From positions 1-51,943 of the forward strand of contig JAFTUK010000006.1 of the NCBI GenBank assembly GCA_017466325.1: DNA of 51,943 nt, in the 5' to 3' direction. Numbering within the stretch: position 1 is the first letter of the stretch; each line of letters begins with the position of its first letter. Made by a program: the position numbers and the translations under genes. Below the pieces are notes generated by a model. That model was not told the origin of the DNA, made no database searches, and saw only the letters and a list, made by a program, of their open reading frames with translations. The stretch comes from Bacteroidaceae bacterium (lineage in GTDB: Bacteria > Bacteroidota > Bacteroidia > Bacteroidales > Bacteroidaceae). Below are positions 34,590 to 44,133 of the stretch, one piece after another.

Positions 34590-37394
34590 TTACAACTTTG
34601 CCTTGATCTCTACTTCAGCAAACGTTTCCAGGATATCGCCTTCGCGCAGGTCGTTGTAGTTAACCAGCGAGATACCGCACTCGAAGTTGGTGGTAACCTC
34701 CTTCACATCGTCCTTGAAGCGCTTCAAGGCATTGATTTCGCCTGTGTAGACAACAATACCGTCGCGGATGACGCGTGCCTTGTTGGTACGGCTCACCTTG
34801 CCGTCGATAACGTAGGCACCTGCCACTGTACCAACCTTGGAGATATGGTAAACCTGGCGTACCTCCACCTGGGCGGTAATCTCTTCCTTGATTTCGGGAG
34901 AGAGCATACCCTCCATGGCGTCCTTGACCTCCTCGATGGCATCGTAGATGACGCTGTACTGACGGATGTCCACACCCTCCTGCTCTGCCAGACGGCGGGC
35001 CTGGGCGCTGGGACGTACCTGGAAGGCAATGATGATGGCATCCGATGCGGCTGCCAGTGTAACATCGCTCTCGCTGATCTGACCCACGGCCTTGTAGATG
35101 ACGTTCACCTTGATCTTCTCTGTAGACAGGCGCTCGAAGGAGTCCTTCAGAGCCTCGATAGAACCGTCCACGTCGCCCTTTACCAACAGGTTCAGTTCCT
35201 GGAAGTCGCCAAGTGCGATACGGCGTCCGATTTCGTTCAGGTCCACACGCTTCATGGTGCGCAGGCCCTGCTCGCGTGCCAACTGCTCGCGCTTGTTGGC
35301 AATTTCGCGTGCCTCCTGGTCGTTCTCCATGATGTGGAAGGTGTCACCTGCGGTGGGAGCACCGTTCAAGCCCAGGATGGTGGCTGCCTGAGAGGGACCG
35401 ATCTCGTTGATGCGGCGTCCGCGCTCGTCGAACATGGCCTTGACACGACCGTAGTTGGTGCCTGCCAGCATAACGTCGCCAACACGCAGCGTACCGTTGC
35501 TTACCAGTACAGTGGCAACATAGCCGCGGCCCTTGTCCAGCGAGGACTCGATGATGGAACCTGTAGCCTTGCGGTTGGGGTTGGCCTTCAGATCCAGCAT
35601 CTCTGCCTCCAGAAGAACCTTCTCCAGCAGTTCCTCCACACCGATACCGGCCTTGGCGCTGATGTCCTGGCTCTGGTACTTGCCGCCCCAATCTTCCACG
35701 AGGAAGTTCATTGCTGCCAGTCCCTCCTTGATCTTGTCGGGATTGGCGGTGGGCTTGTCTATCTTGTTGATGGCGAATACTATGGGCACATTGGCAGCCG
35801 TGGCGTGTGCTATGGCCTCCTTTGTCTGGGGCATGATATTGTCGTCGGCAGCAATGATGATGATGGCGATGTCAGTAACCTGTGCACCGCGGGCACGCAT
35901 GGCGGTGAAGGCCTCATGACCGGGAGTATCCAGGAAGGTAACGTGGCGTCCGTCCTTCAACTTCACGTTGTATGCACCGATGTGCTGGGTAATGCCACCT
36001 GCCTCGCCGGCAATAACGTTGGCCTGGCGAACATAGTCGAGCAGAGAGGTCTTACCATGGTCTACGTGACCCATCACAGTTACGATGGGAGCGCGGGGAA
36101 CGAGATCTGACTCGTCGTCCTCCTCCTCTACAACTGCCTCGCTAACCTCGGCACTCACGTATTCTGTCTTGAAACCGTATTCCTCGGCAACGATGTTGAT
36201 GGTCTCGGCATCCAGACGCTGGTTGATGCTGACCATGATGCCGATGCTCATGCAGGTACCGATAATGCTGGTAACGGGCACGTTCATCATGGTGGCCAAC
36301 TCGTTGGCAGTAACGAACTCGGTAAGTTTCAGTACCTTGTTCTCTGCCATCTCGTTCATCATCTCCTCTTCCATCTGCTCGCGGAAAGCCTCGCGCTTCT
36401 CGCGGCGGTACTTGGCACCCTTGCCCATCTTGCTGCCCTTGGCGGTCAGGCGTGCCAGAGTCTCGCGAACCTGCTTTGCAACTTCCTCTTCGCTAACCTC
36501 TACGGGCTGTGGCTGCTGCTTGGGCTGGTTCTTCTGCTTGTTCTTGGCCTTCTTGCCCTGACCCTGCTGCTGGCTGGCGGCGTTGTTGTTCTTGCCGCCC
36601 TGAGCCTGCTGGTTCTTGCCTTGCTGGTTCTTGCCCTGACCCTGCTGCTTCTGCTGGGAAACTACGGCATTCACGTCTACCTTCTCCTTGCCGCCGCGCA
36701 TGCGCTGCTTCTTGCGGTCGGCCTGGGCCTGCTGCTGCTTCTCCTCGCGTTCACGCTTGCGCTCGTCCTTGGATTTCTTCTTGGGACGTGTGCTCTGGTT
36801 CAGTGCAGACAGGTCTATGTGGCCCTGCACCTTCAGTCCTGCGTTGGGCTGCTGGGGGGCGTTCAGACGGAAGACACCGTTCTCCAGTGTGCCTGTAACC
36901 TTGCCGTCGGTAATTATCTGAGGTTCGTCGGCAGAGGGCTGTGCAACCTTTGCGGGTTCGGCTACGGGCTCTTCAACCTGCTTCTTCTCCTCTACGGCAG
37001 GTTCTGCCTTCTTCTTGGGAGCATCCAGGTCTATGTGGCCTACGACCTTCAGTGCCTGCTTCTTTGCCTTGGCCTCTTCCTCGGCCTTTGCCTTAGCCTC
37101 TTCTTCGGCTTTCGCCTTGGCATCGGCTTCTGCCTTGGCCTTTGCTTTGGCTTCTGCCTTTTCCTTTTCCTTGCGTTCCTTCTCCTCCTTCTGCTGCTGG
37201 AGCATGAGGTTGGCGGCATCCTTCAGCACACTGTCAGGTTTGAACTCCTTCAGGAGCAGTTCGTACTGCTCGTCCGAAATCTTGGTGTTGAGGTTTGCCT
37301 CCACCTCGGTGCTTCCCTTCTTGTTGAGGAAATCGACGGCCGTCTGCAAACCTACATTACACTCCTTTATGGCTTTGCTTAATCTTATACTCAT
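34590..37394 (-). CDS. infB: Translation initiation factor IF-2
   Basis: A 934-aa GTPase that brings initiator tRNA to the 30S subunit. The G1 motif GHVDHGKT is at about residue 440 and the NKID motif follows. The N-terminal 330 residues are low complexity: Ala/Lys/Glu repeats ([19 protein letters not shown]) and Gln/Asn/Gly-rich tracts, as is usual for Bacteroidetes IF-2. Domains II to IV follow the GTPase domain. nusA lies 50 bp upstream and cvpA 12 bp downstream. Confidence 0.98.
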   Translation of the reverse strand: MSIRLSKAIKECNVGLQTAVDFLNKKGSTEVEANLNTKISDEQYELLLKEFKPDSVLKDAANLMLQQQKEEKERKEKEKAEAKAKAKAEADAKAKAEEEAKAKAEEEAKAKKQALKVVGHIDLDAPKKKAEPAVEEKKQVEEPVAEPAKVAQPSADEPQIITDGKVTGTLENGVFRLNAPQQPNAGLKVQGHIDLSALNQSTRPKKKSKDERKREREEKQQQAQADRKKQRMRGGKEKVDVNAVVSQQKQQGQGKNQQGKNQQAQGGKNNNAASQQQGQGKKAKNKQKNQPKQQPQPVEVSEEEVAKQVRETLARLTAKGSKMGKGAKYRREKREAFREQMEEEMMNEMAENKVLKLTEFVTANELATMMNVPVTSIIGTCMSIGIMVSINQRLDAETINIVAEEYGFKTEYVSAEVSEAVVEEEDDESDLVPRAPIVTVMGHVDHGKTSLLDYVRQANVIAGEAGGITQHIGAYNVKLKDGRHVTFLDTPGHEAFTAMRARGAQVTDIAIIIIAADDNIMPQTKEAIAHATAANVPIVFAINKIDKPTANPDKIKEGLAAMNFLVEDWGGKYQSQDISAKAGIGVEELLEKVLLEAEMLDLKANPNRKATGSIIESSLDKGRGYVATVLVSNGTLRVGDVMLAGTNYGRVKAMFDERGRRINEIGPSQAATILGLNGAPTAGDTFHIMENDQEAREIANKREQLAREQGLRTMKRVDLNEIGRRIALGDFQELNLLVKGDVDGSIEALKDSFERLSTEKIKVNVIYKAVGQISESDVTLAAASDAIIIAFQVRPSAQARRLAEQEGVDIRQYSVIYDAIEEVKDAMEGMLSPEIKEEITAQVEVRQVYHISKVGTVAGAYVIDGKVSRTNKARVIRDGIVVYTGEINALKRFKDDVKEVTTNFECGISLVNYNDLREGDILETFAEVEIKAKL

Positions 37395-37444
37395 TATGTG
37401 TATCCCTCCCGGGGTATTATCCTGTTAGTGTATGTGTTTTGTTG

Positions 37445-38716
37445 TTATTTCTCGAATTCTGCGCTCAGTATGCGGATGATCTCATCGATGGTCTCCTCCT
37501 CGAGGTCGGCCTGCTGTGCCAGTTCCTCGCGGTTGGTGCCCAGTACCTGGCGTGCAGTGGTGTATCCCTGCTTCTTCAGGATGTCGATGATCCAGTCTTC
37601 GATGTCATCGCTGAACTGGTCCAGGCTGATGTCGTCCTCGTCCATTTCCTCGTCTATCTCGCGGTAAACGTCGATGGTGTAGCCGGTGAGCATGCTTGCC
37701 AACTTGATGTTGGCACCGCCCTTACCGATGGCCAGGGAAATCTGGTCGCTGTCCAGAAGTACCTCGGCCTTCTTCTCCTCCTCGTTCATGTTCACGCTGT
37801 TTACTCGGGCAGGACCCAGGGCACGGGTTATCATGAGTTGTGTGTTTGAGGTCCAGGGCAGAACGTCGATGTTCTCGCCGTGCAGTTCGCGTACGATGCC
37901 GTGAACACGGTTACCCTTCACACCCACACATGCACCTACGGGGTCGATGCGCTCGTCGAAACTCTCCACTGCCACCTTGGCGCGCTCGCCGGGGATGCGT
38001 GCCACCTTGCGGATGGCAATCAAGCCGTCGAGAATCTCGGGCACCTCGGCCTCCATCATGCGCTGGAGGAACATGGGGTCGGTACGCGAGATGAAAATCT
38101 TGGGGTTGCCGTTGCTGTTGTCCACCTTGCTGATTACGGCACGCAGTGTTTCGCCCTTGCGGAAGAAGTCGCCGGGCACCTGCTCTGTCTTGGGCAGGAT
38201 CATTTCGTTGCCCTCGTCGTCGGTAACCAGTGTCTCGCGCTTCCAACTCTGGTACACTTCGCCATGTATCACCTCGCCCACACGGTCCTTGAACTTGTTG
38301 TACAGGGTGTCGTGCTCCAGTTCCAGGATACGGCTTGCCAGGGTCTGGCGCAGGGTCAGGATGGCACGGCGTCCGAAGTCGGCAAATTCCACGCGCTGGC
38401 TCACCTCTTCGCCCTCCTCATAGTCGTCGTCGATCTGGCGTGCCTCGCTCAGGCTTATCTCCATGTTGGGATTCTGCACTTCACCGTCGGCCACCACCAC
38501 GCGGTTGTGGTAGATTTCCAGGTCGCCCTTGTCGGGGTTCACGATGACATCGTAGTTCTCGTCGGTTCCGTGAATCTTGGCTATTACGCTGCGGAAGCAT
38601 TCTTCCAGCACGCCCACCAGTGTGGCACGGTCGATGTTCTTTGTCTCCTTAAAGTCTGCAAAGGACTCTATCAGGTCCACAGAACTCAGTGTGTTGTTCT
38701 TCTTTGTTGTTGCCAT
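37445..38716 (-). CDS. nusA: Transcription termination/antitermination factor NusA
   Basis: A 423-aa RNA polymerase-binding factor. The N-terminal polymerase-binding domain is followed by an S1 domain (about residues 135-200) and two KH domains (about 230-350, with GACVGVKGNRVHGIVREL and IGKGGANIKLAS). The acidic C-terminal repeats of E. coli NusA are absent, as is normal in this phylum. It lies between rimP (12 bp) and infB (50 bp). In E. coli this operon is autoregulated by NusA; a leader hairpin here suggests something similar. Confidence 0.97.
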   Translation of the reverse strand: MATTKKNNTLSSVDLIESFADFKETKNIDRATLVGVLEECFRSVIAKIHGTDENYDVIVNPDKGDLEIYHNRVVVADGEVQNPNMEISLSEARQIDDDYEEGEEVSQRVEFADFGRRAILTLRQTLASRILELEHDTLYNKFKDRVGEVIHGEVYQSWKRETLVTDDEGNEMILPKTEQVPGDFFRKGETLRAVISKVDNSNGNPKIFISRTDPMFLQRMMEAEVPEILDGLIAIRKVARIPGERAKVAVESFDERIDPVGACVGVKGNRVHGIVRELHGENIDVLPWTSNTQLMITRALGPARVNSVNMNEEEKKAEVLLDSDQISLAIGKGGANIKLASMLTGYTIDVYREIDEEMDEDDISLDQFSDDIEDWIIDILKKQGYTTARQVLGTNREELAQQADLEEETIDEIIRILSAEFEK

Positions 38717-38728
38717 TTATGTTGTTGT

Positions 38729-39190
38729 TTATTTCATCCAGTATTTGGTGTATGCGGCCTCCTCGTAGGTGAAGGTGTGCGGCACCTGTTCCATCTTGGG
38801 GCGCTTTTCTCCCTCGCGCTTTACTTTCTCCTCGCAGGTGATGGTAAAGGTCTCGTCCTCCACGGCGGTCAGTATGCCACGGTATTTGTGTCCGTCCTTC
38901 AGTTGTGTCTCTACGGGTTTGTCCAGATGTATCTCCCACTGGCGGCGCACCTTGAATGGATAACCCAAACCGGCGCTGCCTACCTCCAGTTCATAGTCCT
39001 CGTCCTCGCGGTTGATTCTTGACTCGATGTGGCGGCTCAGGTCGGCACAGTCCTCAATCCACACACCCTCGGCGTGGTCAATCAGAACCTCGATGCGGTC
39101 GTCTGCACTGATGTTCACTTCTACCAGGAAATACTCCTTTCCTTCCAGCCATTCGTTGACGGCTTGTTCTACGGCACTCTTACTGATCAT
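38729..39190 (-). CDS. rimP: Ribosome maturation factor RimP
   Basis: A 153-aa factor needed for 30S subunit assembly. The RimP pattern is visible in YFLVEVNISADDRIEVLID, CADLSRHIES, YELEVGSAGLGYPF and the C-terminal SH3-like part. I set the start at the ATG at 39190 (MISKSAVEQ); the frame stays open far upstream but without family similarity, and the promoter lies at 39287-39294. It is the first gene of the nusA-infB-suf run. Confidence 0.93.
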   Translation of the reverse strand: MISKSAVEQAVNEWLEGKEYFLVEVNISADDRIEVLIDHAEGVWIEDCADLSRHIESRINREDEDYELEVGSAGLGYPFKVRRQWEIHLDKPVETQLKDGHKYRGILTAVEDETFTITCEEKVKREGEKRPKMEQVPHTFTYEEAAYTKYWMK

Positions 39191-39240
39191 CTTCTGAATA
39201 ATGCTTAATGCAAGATTATTACTGCTTCCTTTAACGAAAA

Positions 39241-39265
39241 GTGAGGAACCTTTGTGGCTCCTCAC
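39241..39265 (-). promoter_or_regulatory. Terminator-like hairpin in the rimP-nusA-infB leader
   Basis: On the minus strand GTGAGGAGCC pairs with GGTTCCTCAC around ACAAA (10 bp, one mismatch), followed by TTTTCGTT. It lies about 20 nt downstream of the -7 box and 51 nt before the rimP ATG, so it is inside the leader. It could attenuate the operon. Confidence 0.55.
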
Positions 39266-39286
39266 TCTCTCGTGGTTTTCTGCGTG

Positions 39287-39294
39287 CAAAGATA
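39287..39294 (-). promoter_or_regulatory. Promoter -7 box for the rimP-nusA-infB-suf operon
   Basis: Minus-strand TATCTTTG, an exact TAnnTTTG match, 97 bp before the rimP ATG. No -33 TTTG at standard spacing. Confidence 0.7.
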
Positions 39295-39409
39295 CGGAAT
39301 TTCCCTTATATATGCGCGCGATGCTTGCTGATATGTTAAAAGCAGGCTTAATATTTAACAATCTTTTGCATTTGCTGTGGTGTTTGCATGTCCTTTGCGA
39401 GACATTTTG

Positions 39410-39784
39410 CTAAAGTTCGGTCTTCCAAAGGCCGTGCAGGTTGCAGTACTCGTACACTGTCAACGGCTTGGCTCCGCAAGTGCATACCTCTGCCACGGGT
39501 TCGTCCTTCAGGTCGATGCGGATACCGCCCTTGTCGGTCTCCACATAGATGAACGCGATGTAGTGCTCGGGCATCATGGGATGGTGCACGCTGCCCACCT
39601 CGATGCGCAGACGGCCGTCCTCCAGGGTTGTAACCACGGGTACGTGCTTCTCCTGACTTGCATCCACGGTGTTCGCTACCAGTTCCTCCATCTTCTTGCC
39701 GCAGCATACTACGGGAACGCCGGAGTCAACCATCTTTACTATCACATTGCCACATACAGAGCATTTATAAAATTTCGTTGCCAT
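39410..39784 (-). CDS. Desulfoferrodoxin (superoxide reductase)
   Basis: A 124-aa two-domain iron protein that reduces superoxide to peroxide without making oxygen, a typical defence of anaerobes. The N-terminal desulforedoxin domain has C8, C11, C27 and C28 for the rubredoxin-like iron. The superoxide reductase domain has the ligands H47 (EKHVP), H68 (HPM), H74 (EHY), C114 and H117 (CNLH). E45 and K46 are the usual residues next to the first histidine. Its promoter is at 39839-39846, and the yeiH-cysK pair is divergent. Confidence 0.93.
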   Translation of the reverse strand: MATKFYKCSVCGNVIVKMVDSGVPVVCCGKKMEELVANTVDASQEKHVPVVTTLEDGRLRIEVGSVHHPMMPEHYIAFIYVETDKGGIRIDLKDEPVAEVCTCGAKPLTVYEYCNLHGLWKTEL

Positions 39785-39838
39785 AATCTTTTCTTCTTTT
39801 GGTGGTTAAACATATGGAATCTCTCTTCGATTCCGATG

Positions 39839-39846
39839 CAAAGATA
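39839..39846 (-). promoter_or_regulatory. Promoter -7 box for desulfoferrodoxin
   Basis: Minus-strand TATCTTTG, exact TAnnTTTG, 55 bp before the ATG. A small hairpin GGAATC/GATTCC (39816-39834) lies at the predicted 5' end of the transcript. Confidence 0.7.
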
Positions 39847-39949
39847 TGATAATTCTGCGTATTTATGTCTGTAATGACTCCAGTATTCACATAAATTAAA
39901 TTAGTATCACATTTGTTTGCAGAAAAGCATGCTTATCGGCATTTTTTCG

Positions 39950-39957
39950 TACATTTG
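39950..39957 (+). promoter_or_regulatory. Promoter -7 box for the yeiH-cysK pair
   Basis: TACATTTG matches TAnnTTTG exactly, 19 bp before the ATG at 39977. No -33 at standard spacing. Confidence 0.6.
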
Positions 39958-39976
39958 CCGTCTGTTAACATGATGT

Positions 39977-40963
39977 ATGGTTAGTATGCTTACGTATCTT
40001 CAACGTTTCAACAGGTCCTTGTATGTGGCCATCCTTTCCGTTCTCGTTGTCTGTTTGTTGGCCTCGTATATTCCGGGACTCGGCTTCATGTCGGCATGGG
40101 TTACTCCTCCAGTAGCATTGTTTCTAGGACTTGCCTTTGCACTGCTTTGCGGACAGGCTTACCCTGCCTTTAACAAGAAGGTGTCCAAGAAACTTCTTCA
40201 ATACAGTGTCGTAGGACTTGGCTTTGGCATGAACCTGCATGCTTCGCTGGCATCGGGTGGCGAGGGCATGGCCTTTACCATAATTTCAGTGGCAGGCACC
40301 ATGATTGTGGGTATGTTGATAGGAGTGAAGATGCTGCACCTGAACCGCGACACCGCATATCTGGTCAGTTCCGGTACGGCCATCTGCGGAGGCAGTGCCA
40401 TAGCCGCCGTGGGACCTGTAATAAAGGCCAGAGAGTCGGACATGTCTGTTGCTCTGGCAACAATTTTTGTGCTCAATGCCGTTGCCCTGTTCGTCTTTCC
40501 TGTACTCGGCCAGTGGTTGGGTATGTCGCAACAAGAGTTCGGCATGTGGGCGGCCATTGCCATACACGACACAAGTTCGGTGGTGGGAGCGGGTGCCACC
40601 TATGGCGAAGAAGCCCTGCAGGTGGCCACCACTATCAAACTGACCCGTGCTCTTTGGATCATTCCCCTTGCCCTGGCAACGTCCTTCATATTCAAGAGGG
40701 AGGGACGGCGCATCAGCATACCATGGTTCATCCTCTGGTTCGTTGTGGCGATAATGCTGAACACTTATCTTTTTGCTCCTGTTCCTATGATAGGTCAGGC
40801 CATCTCCTCTCTGGCACGCAAGGGACTCATCATCACCATGTTCTTCATTGGAGCATCGCTTTCTGTTGACGTGCTGAAATCCGTAGGTTTGAAGCCCCTT
40901 CTGCAAGGTATACTCTTATGGATTGTCATCAGCGTGGGTTCGTTGGCATATATACTTATGTAA
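39977..40963 (+). CDS. YeiH family transporter (putative sulfate exporter)
   Basis: A 328-aa membrane protein with about ten hydrophobic segments and the family motif SSGTAICGGSAIAAVGP, plus IHDTSSVVGAGATYGEEAL. The UPF0324/YeiH family is annotated as sulfate exporters on thin evidence. The start is 39977 or 39986 (both ATG). cysK starts 11 bp after the stop, so the pair is likely an operon. That context supports a sulfur-related substrate but does not show direction of transport. Confidence 0.85.
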   Translation: MVSMLTYLQRFNRSLYVAILSVLVVCLLASYIPGLGFMSAWVTPPVALFLGLAFALLCGQAYPAFNKKVSKKLLQYSVVGLGFGMNLHASLASGGEGMAFTIISVAGTMIVGMLIGVKMLHLNRDTAYLVSSGTAICGGSAIAAVGPVIKARESDMSVALATIFVLNAVALFVFPVLGQWLGMSQQEFGMWAAIAIHDTSSVVGAGATYGEEALQVATTIKLTRALWIIPLALATSFIFKREGRRISIPWFILWFVVAIMLNTYLFAPVPMIGQAISSLARKGLIITMFFIGASLSVDVLKSVGLKPLLQGILLWIVISVGSLAYILM

Positions 40964-40974
40964 AACTGATTTCT

Positions 40975-41910
40975 ATGGCAAGAATACATGAAAACCTGAC
41001 AGAACTGGTGGGGCACACTCCCCTACTCCACCTCTCACGCCTGTCGCAGGCATGGGGCATCGACCCCAGTACCCGTGTGCTGGCAAAACTGGAATACTTC
41101 AATCCCGGAGGCAGTGTGAAGGACCGTGTGGCCCTTAACATGATTCTGGATGCCGAGCAACGCGGCATGCTGCGCCCCGGAGGAACTATCATAGAACCCA
41201 CCAGCGGCAATACGGGAGTGGGGCTTGCATGGATAAGCCGAGTGCGTGGTTATGAGGCCGTTATCGTCATGCCCGACACCATGAGTCAGGAGCGTCAGCA
41301 ACTGCTCCGTGCCGCCGGGGCAAGACTTGTCCTCACTCCTGGCATAGAGGGCATGGCAGGTGCCATTGCCGAGGCAGAACGCCTGAACAAGACCATTCCC
41401 GGGTCCGTTATTCTTGGCCAGTTCTCCAACCCAGCCAACCCCGAAGCCCACGTCCTCACCACTGCCCAAGAGATATGGGAAGACACCGACGGACAAGTGG
41501 ACATCCTTGTGGCCACCGTCGGCACAGGCGGAACCCTCTGCGGCACTGCCCGTGGCCTCAAGGCACATAACCCGCAACTCCTCTCCATTGCCGTAGAACC
41601 CCAGGAATCCCCTCTGCTCAGCGGAGGTACAGCTTCCCCCCATGGCATACAGGGCATTGGCGCCAACTTCATCCCCGAGAACTACGACCCCACTGTGGTT
41701 GACCGCATCATGCAGGTATCCACAGAACAAGCCATGCAAACGGGTCGCGAACTCTCCCGCCACGAAGGCCTCATCACGGGCATTTCCTCCGGTGCTGCCG
41801 TCCATGCCGCACTCACCTATGCCCTCACCCCCGAAGCCAAGGGCAAGGCCATCGTCGTCGTTTTGCCCGACACCGGTGAACGCTATCTCAGCACGGAACT
41901 ATACGGATGA
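40975..41910 (+). CDS. cysK: Cysteine synthase (O-acetylserine sulfhydrylase)
   Basis: A 311-aa PLP enzyme that makes cysteine from O-acetylserine and sulfide. The PLP lysine is in NPGGSVKDRVALN, the substrate loop is PTSGNTGVGLA, and the phosphate-binding GTGGTLCGTARGL is present. The start is set at the ATG at 40975 (MARIHENLTEL); a longer frame overlapping yeiH is unlikely. No serine acetyltransferase gene is adjacent. Downstream lie three 22-bp palindromic units (41919-41979). Confidence 0.96.
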   Translation: MARIHENLTELVGHTPLLHLSRLSQAWGIDPSTRVLAKLEYFNPGGSVKDRVALNMILDAEQRGMLRPGGTIIEPTSGNTGVGLAWISRVRGYEAVIVMPDTMSQERQQLLRAAGARLVLTPGIEGMAGAIAEAERLNKTIPGSVILGQFSNPANPEAHVLTTAQEIWEDTDGQVDILVATVGTGGTLCGTARGLKAHNPQLLSIAVEPQESPLLSGGTASPHGIQGIGANFIPENYDPTVVDRIMQVSTEQAMQTGRELSRHEGLITGISSGAAVHAALTYALTPEAKGKAIVVVLPDTGERYLSTELYG

Positions 41911-41918
41911 CGAACTTT

Positions 41919-41979
41919 TGTTGTCGTATCAACACTGCCCTGTTGTCGTATCAACACTGGCCTGTTGATAGTACAACAC
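41919..41979. repeat. Three palindromes at 22-bp spacing
   Basis: TGTTGTCGTATCAACA occurs at 41919-41934 and 41941-41956, and TGTTGATAGTACAACA at 41963-41978. Each is TGTTG-N6-CAACA, and the third is nearly the reverse complement of the first two. The spacing is exactly 22 bp, about two helical turns. It could be a tandem operator or a minisatellite. Confidence 0.75.
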
Positions 41980-42330
41980 AAACATGACATCATGGCGAGG
42001 TATAATGGAATTACTGGATATATGAGCAAAAATACATTTACCATTAGGAGTTTCTTGAAATAAAACTCTATCTTTGTGGCAAGAAAAGAAATACCAAATA
42101 CAAACCCATTAACAAGACATCTTTGCCTATGAAGCATAGCGTATAGTCAGATACGCACATTTAGACATATTGGAAAAGCGTTTTAGCTTTATTCTGCATT
42201 CCGAAAGTTTGGCGACTAATGGATACTGAACCTTGCCATCGACAAACGTGTGAGACTGTTTCATGGCGACAGGTTCTCCATAGGTCAGACTACATTCACA
42301 TATATCGAACACTATACATAATTATATATA
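41980..42330. other. Gap before argS without a recognised gene
   Basis: Apart from the -7 box at 42069-42076 and the resulting leader of about 250 nt, nothing is recognised. A 61-codon minus frame at 42127-42312 lacks any supporting feature. Confidence 0.5.
42069..42076 (+). promoter_or_regulatory. Promoter -7 box upstream of argS
   Basis: TATCTTTG matches TAnnTTTG exactly, 254 bp before the argS ATG. A weaker CATCTTTG lies at 42118-42125. If used, argS has a long leader. Confidence 0.5.
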
Positions 42331-44130
42331 ATGAGCATACAAGAAAAGATTATCTCTGCCGCACTGAACGGCGTGAAAGACCTCTATGATGCAGAGGTTC
42401 CCGAGAAGATGATACAGTTGCAGGAAACACGCCCCGAGTTTGAGGGCGAACTGACACTGGTGGTATTCCCTCTGCTGAAGACCAGCAAGAAGGCTCCCGA
42501 AGCCACGGCACAGGACATGGGCGAATACCTGACACAGAAGTGTCCCGACCTGATAAGCAAGTTCAACGTGGTGAAGGGTTTTCTGAACCTTTCCATTGCC
42601 AGCGCCCAGTGGATACAGTTGCTGCAGGAGATAGAGCACAATCCCAAGTTCGGTTTCCTTCCCGTCACCGACGAGTCTCCCCTGGTAATGATAGAATACT
42701 CCAGTCCCAACACCAACAAACCCCTGCATCTGGGACACGTGCGCAACAATCTGCTGGGCTGGGCCCTGGCACAGGTCATGGAGGCCAACGGCAACCGTGT
42801 GGTGAAGACCAACATCGTGAACGACCGTGGCATACACATCTGCAAGAGCATGCTGGCATGGCAGAAGTATGGCAACGGCGAGACTCCCGAAAGCAGTGGC
42901 AAGAAGGGCGACCACCTTATCGGCGACTACTACGTGGCCTTCGACAAGCACTACCGCGAGGAGGTGAAGCAACTCGTGGCTCAGGGCATGGACGAGGAGA
43001 AGGCCAAGCAGGAGGCCCCCCTCATCAAGGAGGCACACGACATGCTGGTTCGCTGGGAACAGAACGACCCCGAGGTGCGTGGTCTTTGGAAGACCATGAA
43101 CGACTGGGTGTATGCCGGTTTCGACGAGACATACAAGGCCCTTGGCGTTGGCTTTGACAAGATATACTACGAGAGTGACACCTATCTGGAGGGTCGCGAA
43201 AAGGTGGAGGAAGGCCTGGAGAAGGGTTTCTTCTATCGCCGCGAGGACGGTTCCGTATGGGCAGACCTCACAAAGGAGGGTCTGGACGAGAAGTTGCTCC
43301 TGCGCAGCGACGGCACCTCAGTGTACATGACACAGGACATAGGTACCGCCAAACTCCGCTTCCAGGACTTCCCCATCGACAAGATGATATACGTGGTGGG
43401 CAACGAGCAGAACTACCACTTCCAGGTGCTCTCCATCTTGCTGGACAAACTGGGCTTCAAGTGGGGCAAGGACCTCGTACACTTCAGTTACGGCATGGTG
43501 GAACTGCCCAACGGCAAGATGAAGTCCCGCGAAGGCACCGTGGTGGATGCCGACGATCTGGTGGCAACCATGATAGAGGATGCACTGCAGATGTCGGAGG
43601 ACAAGATAAAGAAACTGGAGGGCATCACCGAGGAAGAGACCCGCGAGATAGCACGCATCGTGGGCATGGGCGCCCTGAAGTACTTCATCCTGAAGGTGGA
43701 CGCACGCAAGAACATGCTCTTCGACCCCGAGGAAAGCATCGACTTCAACGGCAACACCGGTCCCTTCATCCAGTACACCTATGCACGTATCCGCAGTATC
43801 CTGCGCAAGGCTGCAGAGCAGGGAATATCCATCCCCGAAACCCTGCCCACAAGTGCAGAACTGAGCGACAAGGAAATCAGTCTCATACAGCACCTCAACG
43901 GTTTCACCGCCACTCTGCGCCAGGCCGGTGCCGACTACAACCCTGCCTCCATCGCCAACTACTGCTACGAGTTGGTAAAGGAGTACAACCAGTTCTATCA
44001 CGACTTCAGTGTCCTGCGCGAAGAGAATGCCGACAAGCAGGCTGTACGTCTGGCCCTCAGTTCTGCCGTGGCACAGGTGGTGAAGAACGGCATGTCACTT
44101 CTGGGTATTGAGGTTCCCGAGAGAATGTAA
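42331..44130 (+). CDS. argS: Arginyl-tRNA synthetase
   Basis: A 599-aa class I synthetase that charges tRNA-Arg. The N-terminal Add-1 domain is followed by the HIGH-type motif in NKPLHLGHVRNNLLG (about residues 130-144). The KMSKS counterpart is the degenerate KMKSREGTVV, as is common in ArgS. The C-terminal anticodon-binding domain contains the DALON-like part with ARIRSILRKA. It may have a long leader. The RNase H gene starts 4 bp after its stop. Confidence 0.98.
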   Translation: MSIQEKIISAALNGVKDLYDAEVPEKMIQLQETRPEFEGELTLVVFPLLKTSKKAPEATAQDMGEYLTQKCPDLISKFNVVKGFLNLSIASAQWIQLLQEIEHNPKFGFLPVTDESPLVMIEYSSPNTNKPLHLGHVRNNLLGWALAQVMEANGNRVVKTNIVNDRGIHICKSMLAWQKYGNGETPESSGKKGDHLIGDYYVAFDKHYREEVKQLVAQGMDEEKAKQEAPLIKEAHDMLVRWEQNDPEVRGLWKTMNDWVYAGFDETYKALGVGFDKIYYESDTYLEGREKVEEGLEKGFFYRREDGSVWADLTKEGLDEKLLLRSDGTSVYMTQDIGTAKLRFQDFPIDKMIYVVGNEQNYHFQVLSILLDKLGFKWGKDLVHFSYGMVELPNGKMKSREGTVVDADDLVATMIEDALQMSEDKIKKLEGITEEETREIARIVGMGALKYFILKVDARKNMLFDPEESIDFNGNTGPFIQYTYARIRSILRKAAEQGISIPETLPTSAELSDKEISLIQHLNGFTATLRQAGADYNPASIANYCYELVKEYNQFYHDFSVLREENADKQAVRLALSSAVAQVVKNGMSLLGIEVPERM

Positions 44131-44133
44131 GTG

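Noticed and set aside
34587-36110. 507-codon plus-strand frame opposite infB
   Set aside because: It mirrors the GTPase region of infB, which is certain; no motif of its own.
37880-39022. 380-codon plus-strand frame opposite nusA and rimP
   Set aside because: It crosses two well-supported genes on the other strand and has no independent start signal.
41919-41979. CRISPR array from 22-bp spaced repeats
   Set aside because: There are only three units, the intervals are 6 bp and nearly identical, and no cas genes are in the window.
42127-42312. 61-codon minus-strand frame before argS
   Set aside because: It has neutral composition, but no promoter, overlap or recognisable similarity supports it; it also lies inside the probable argS leader.
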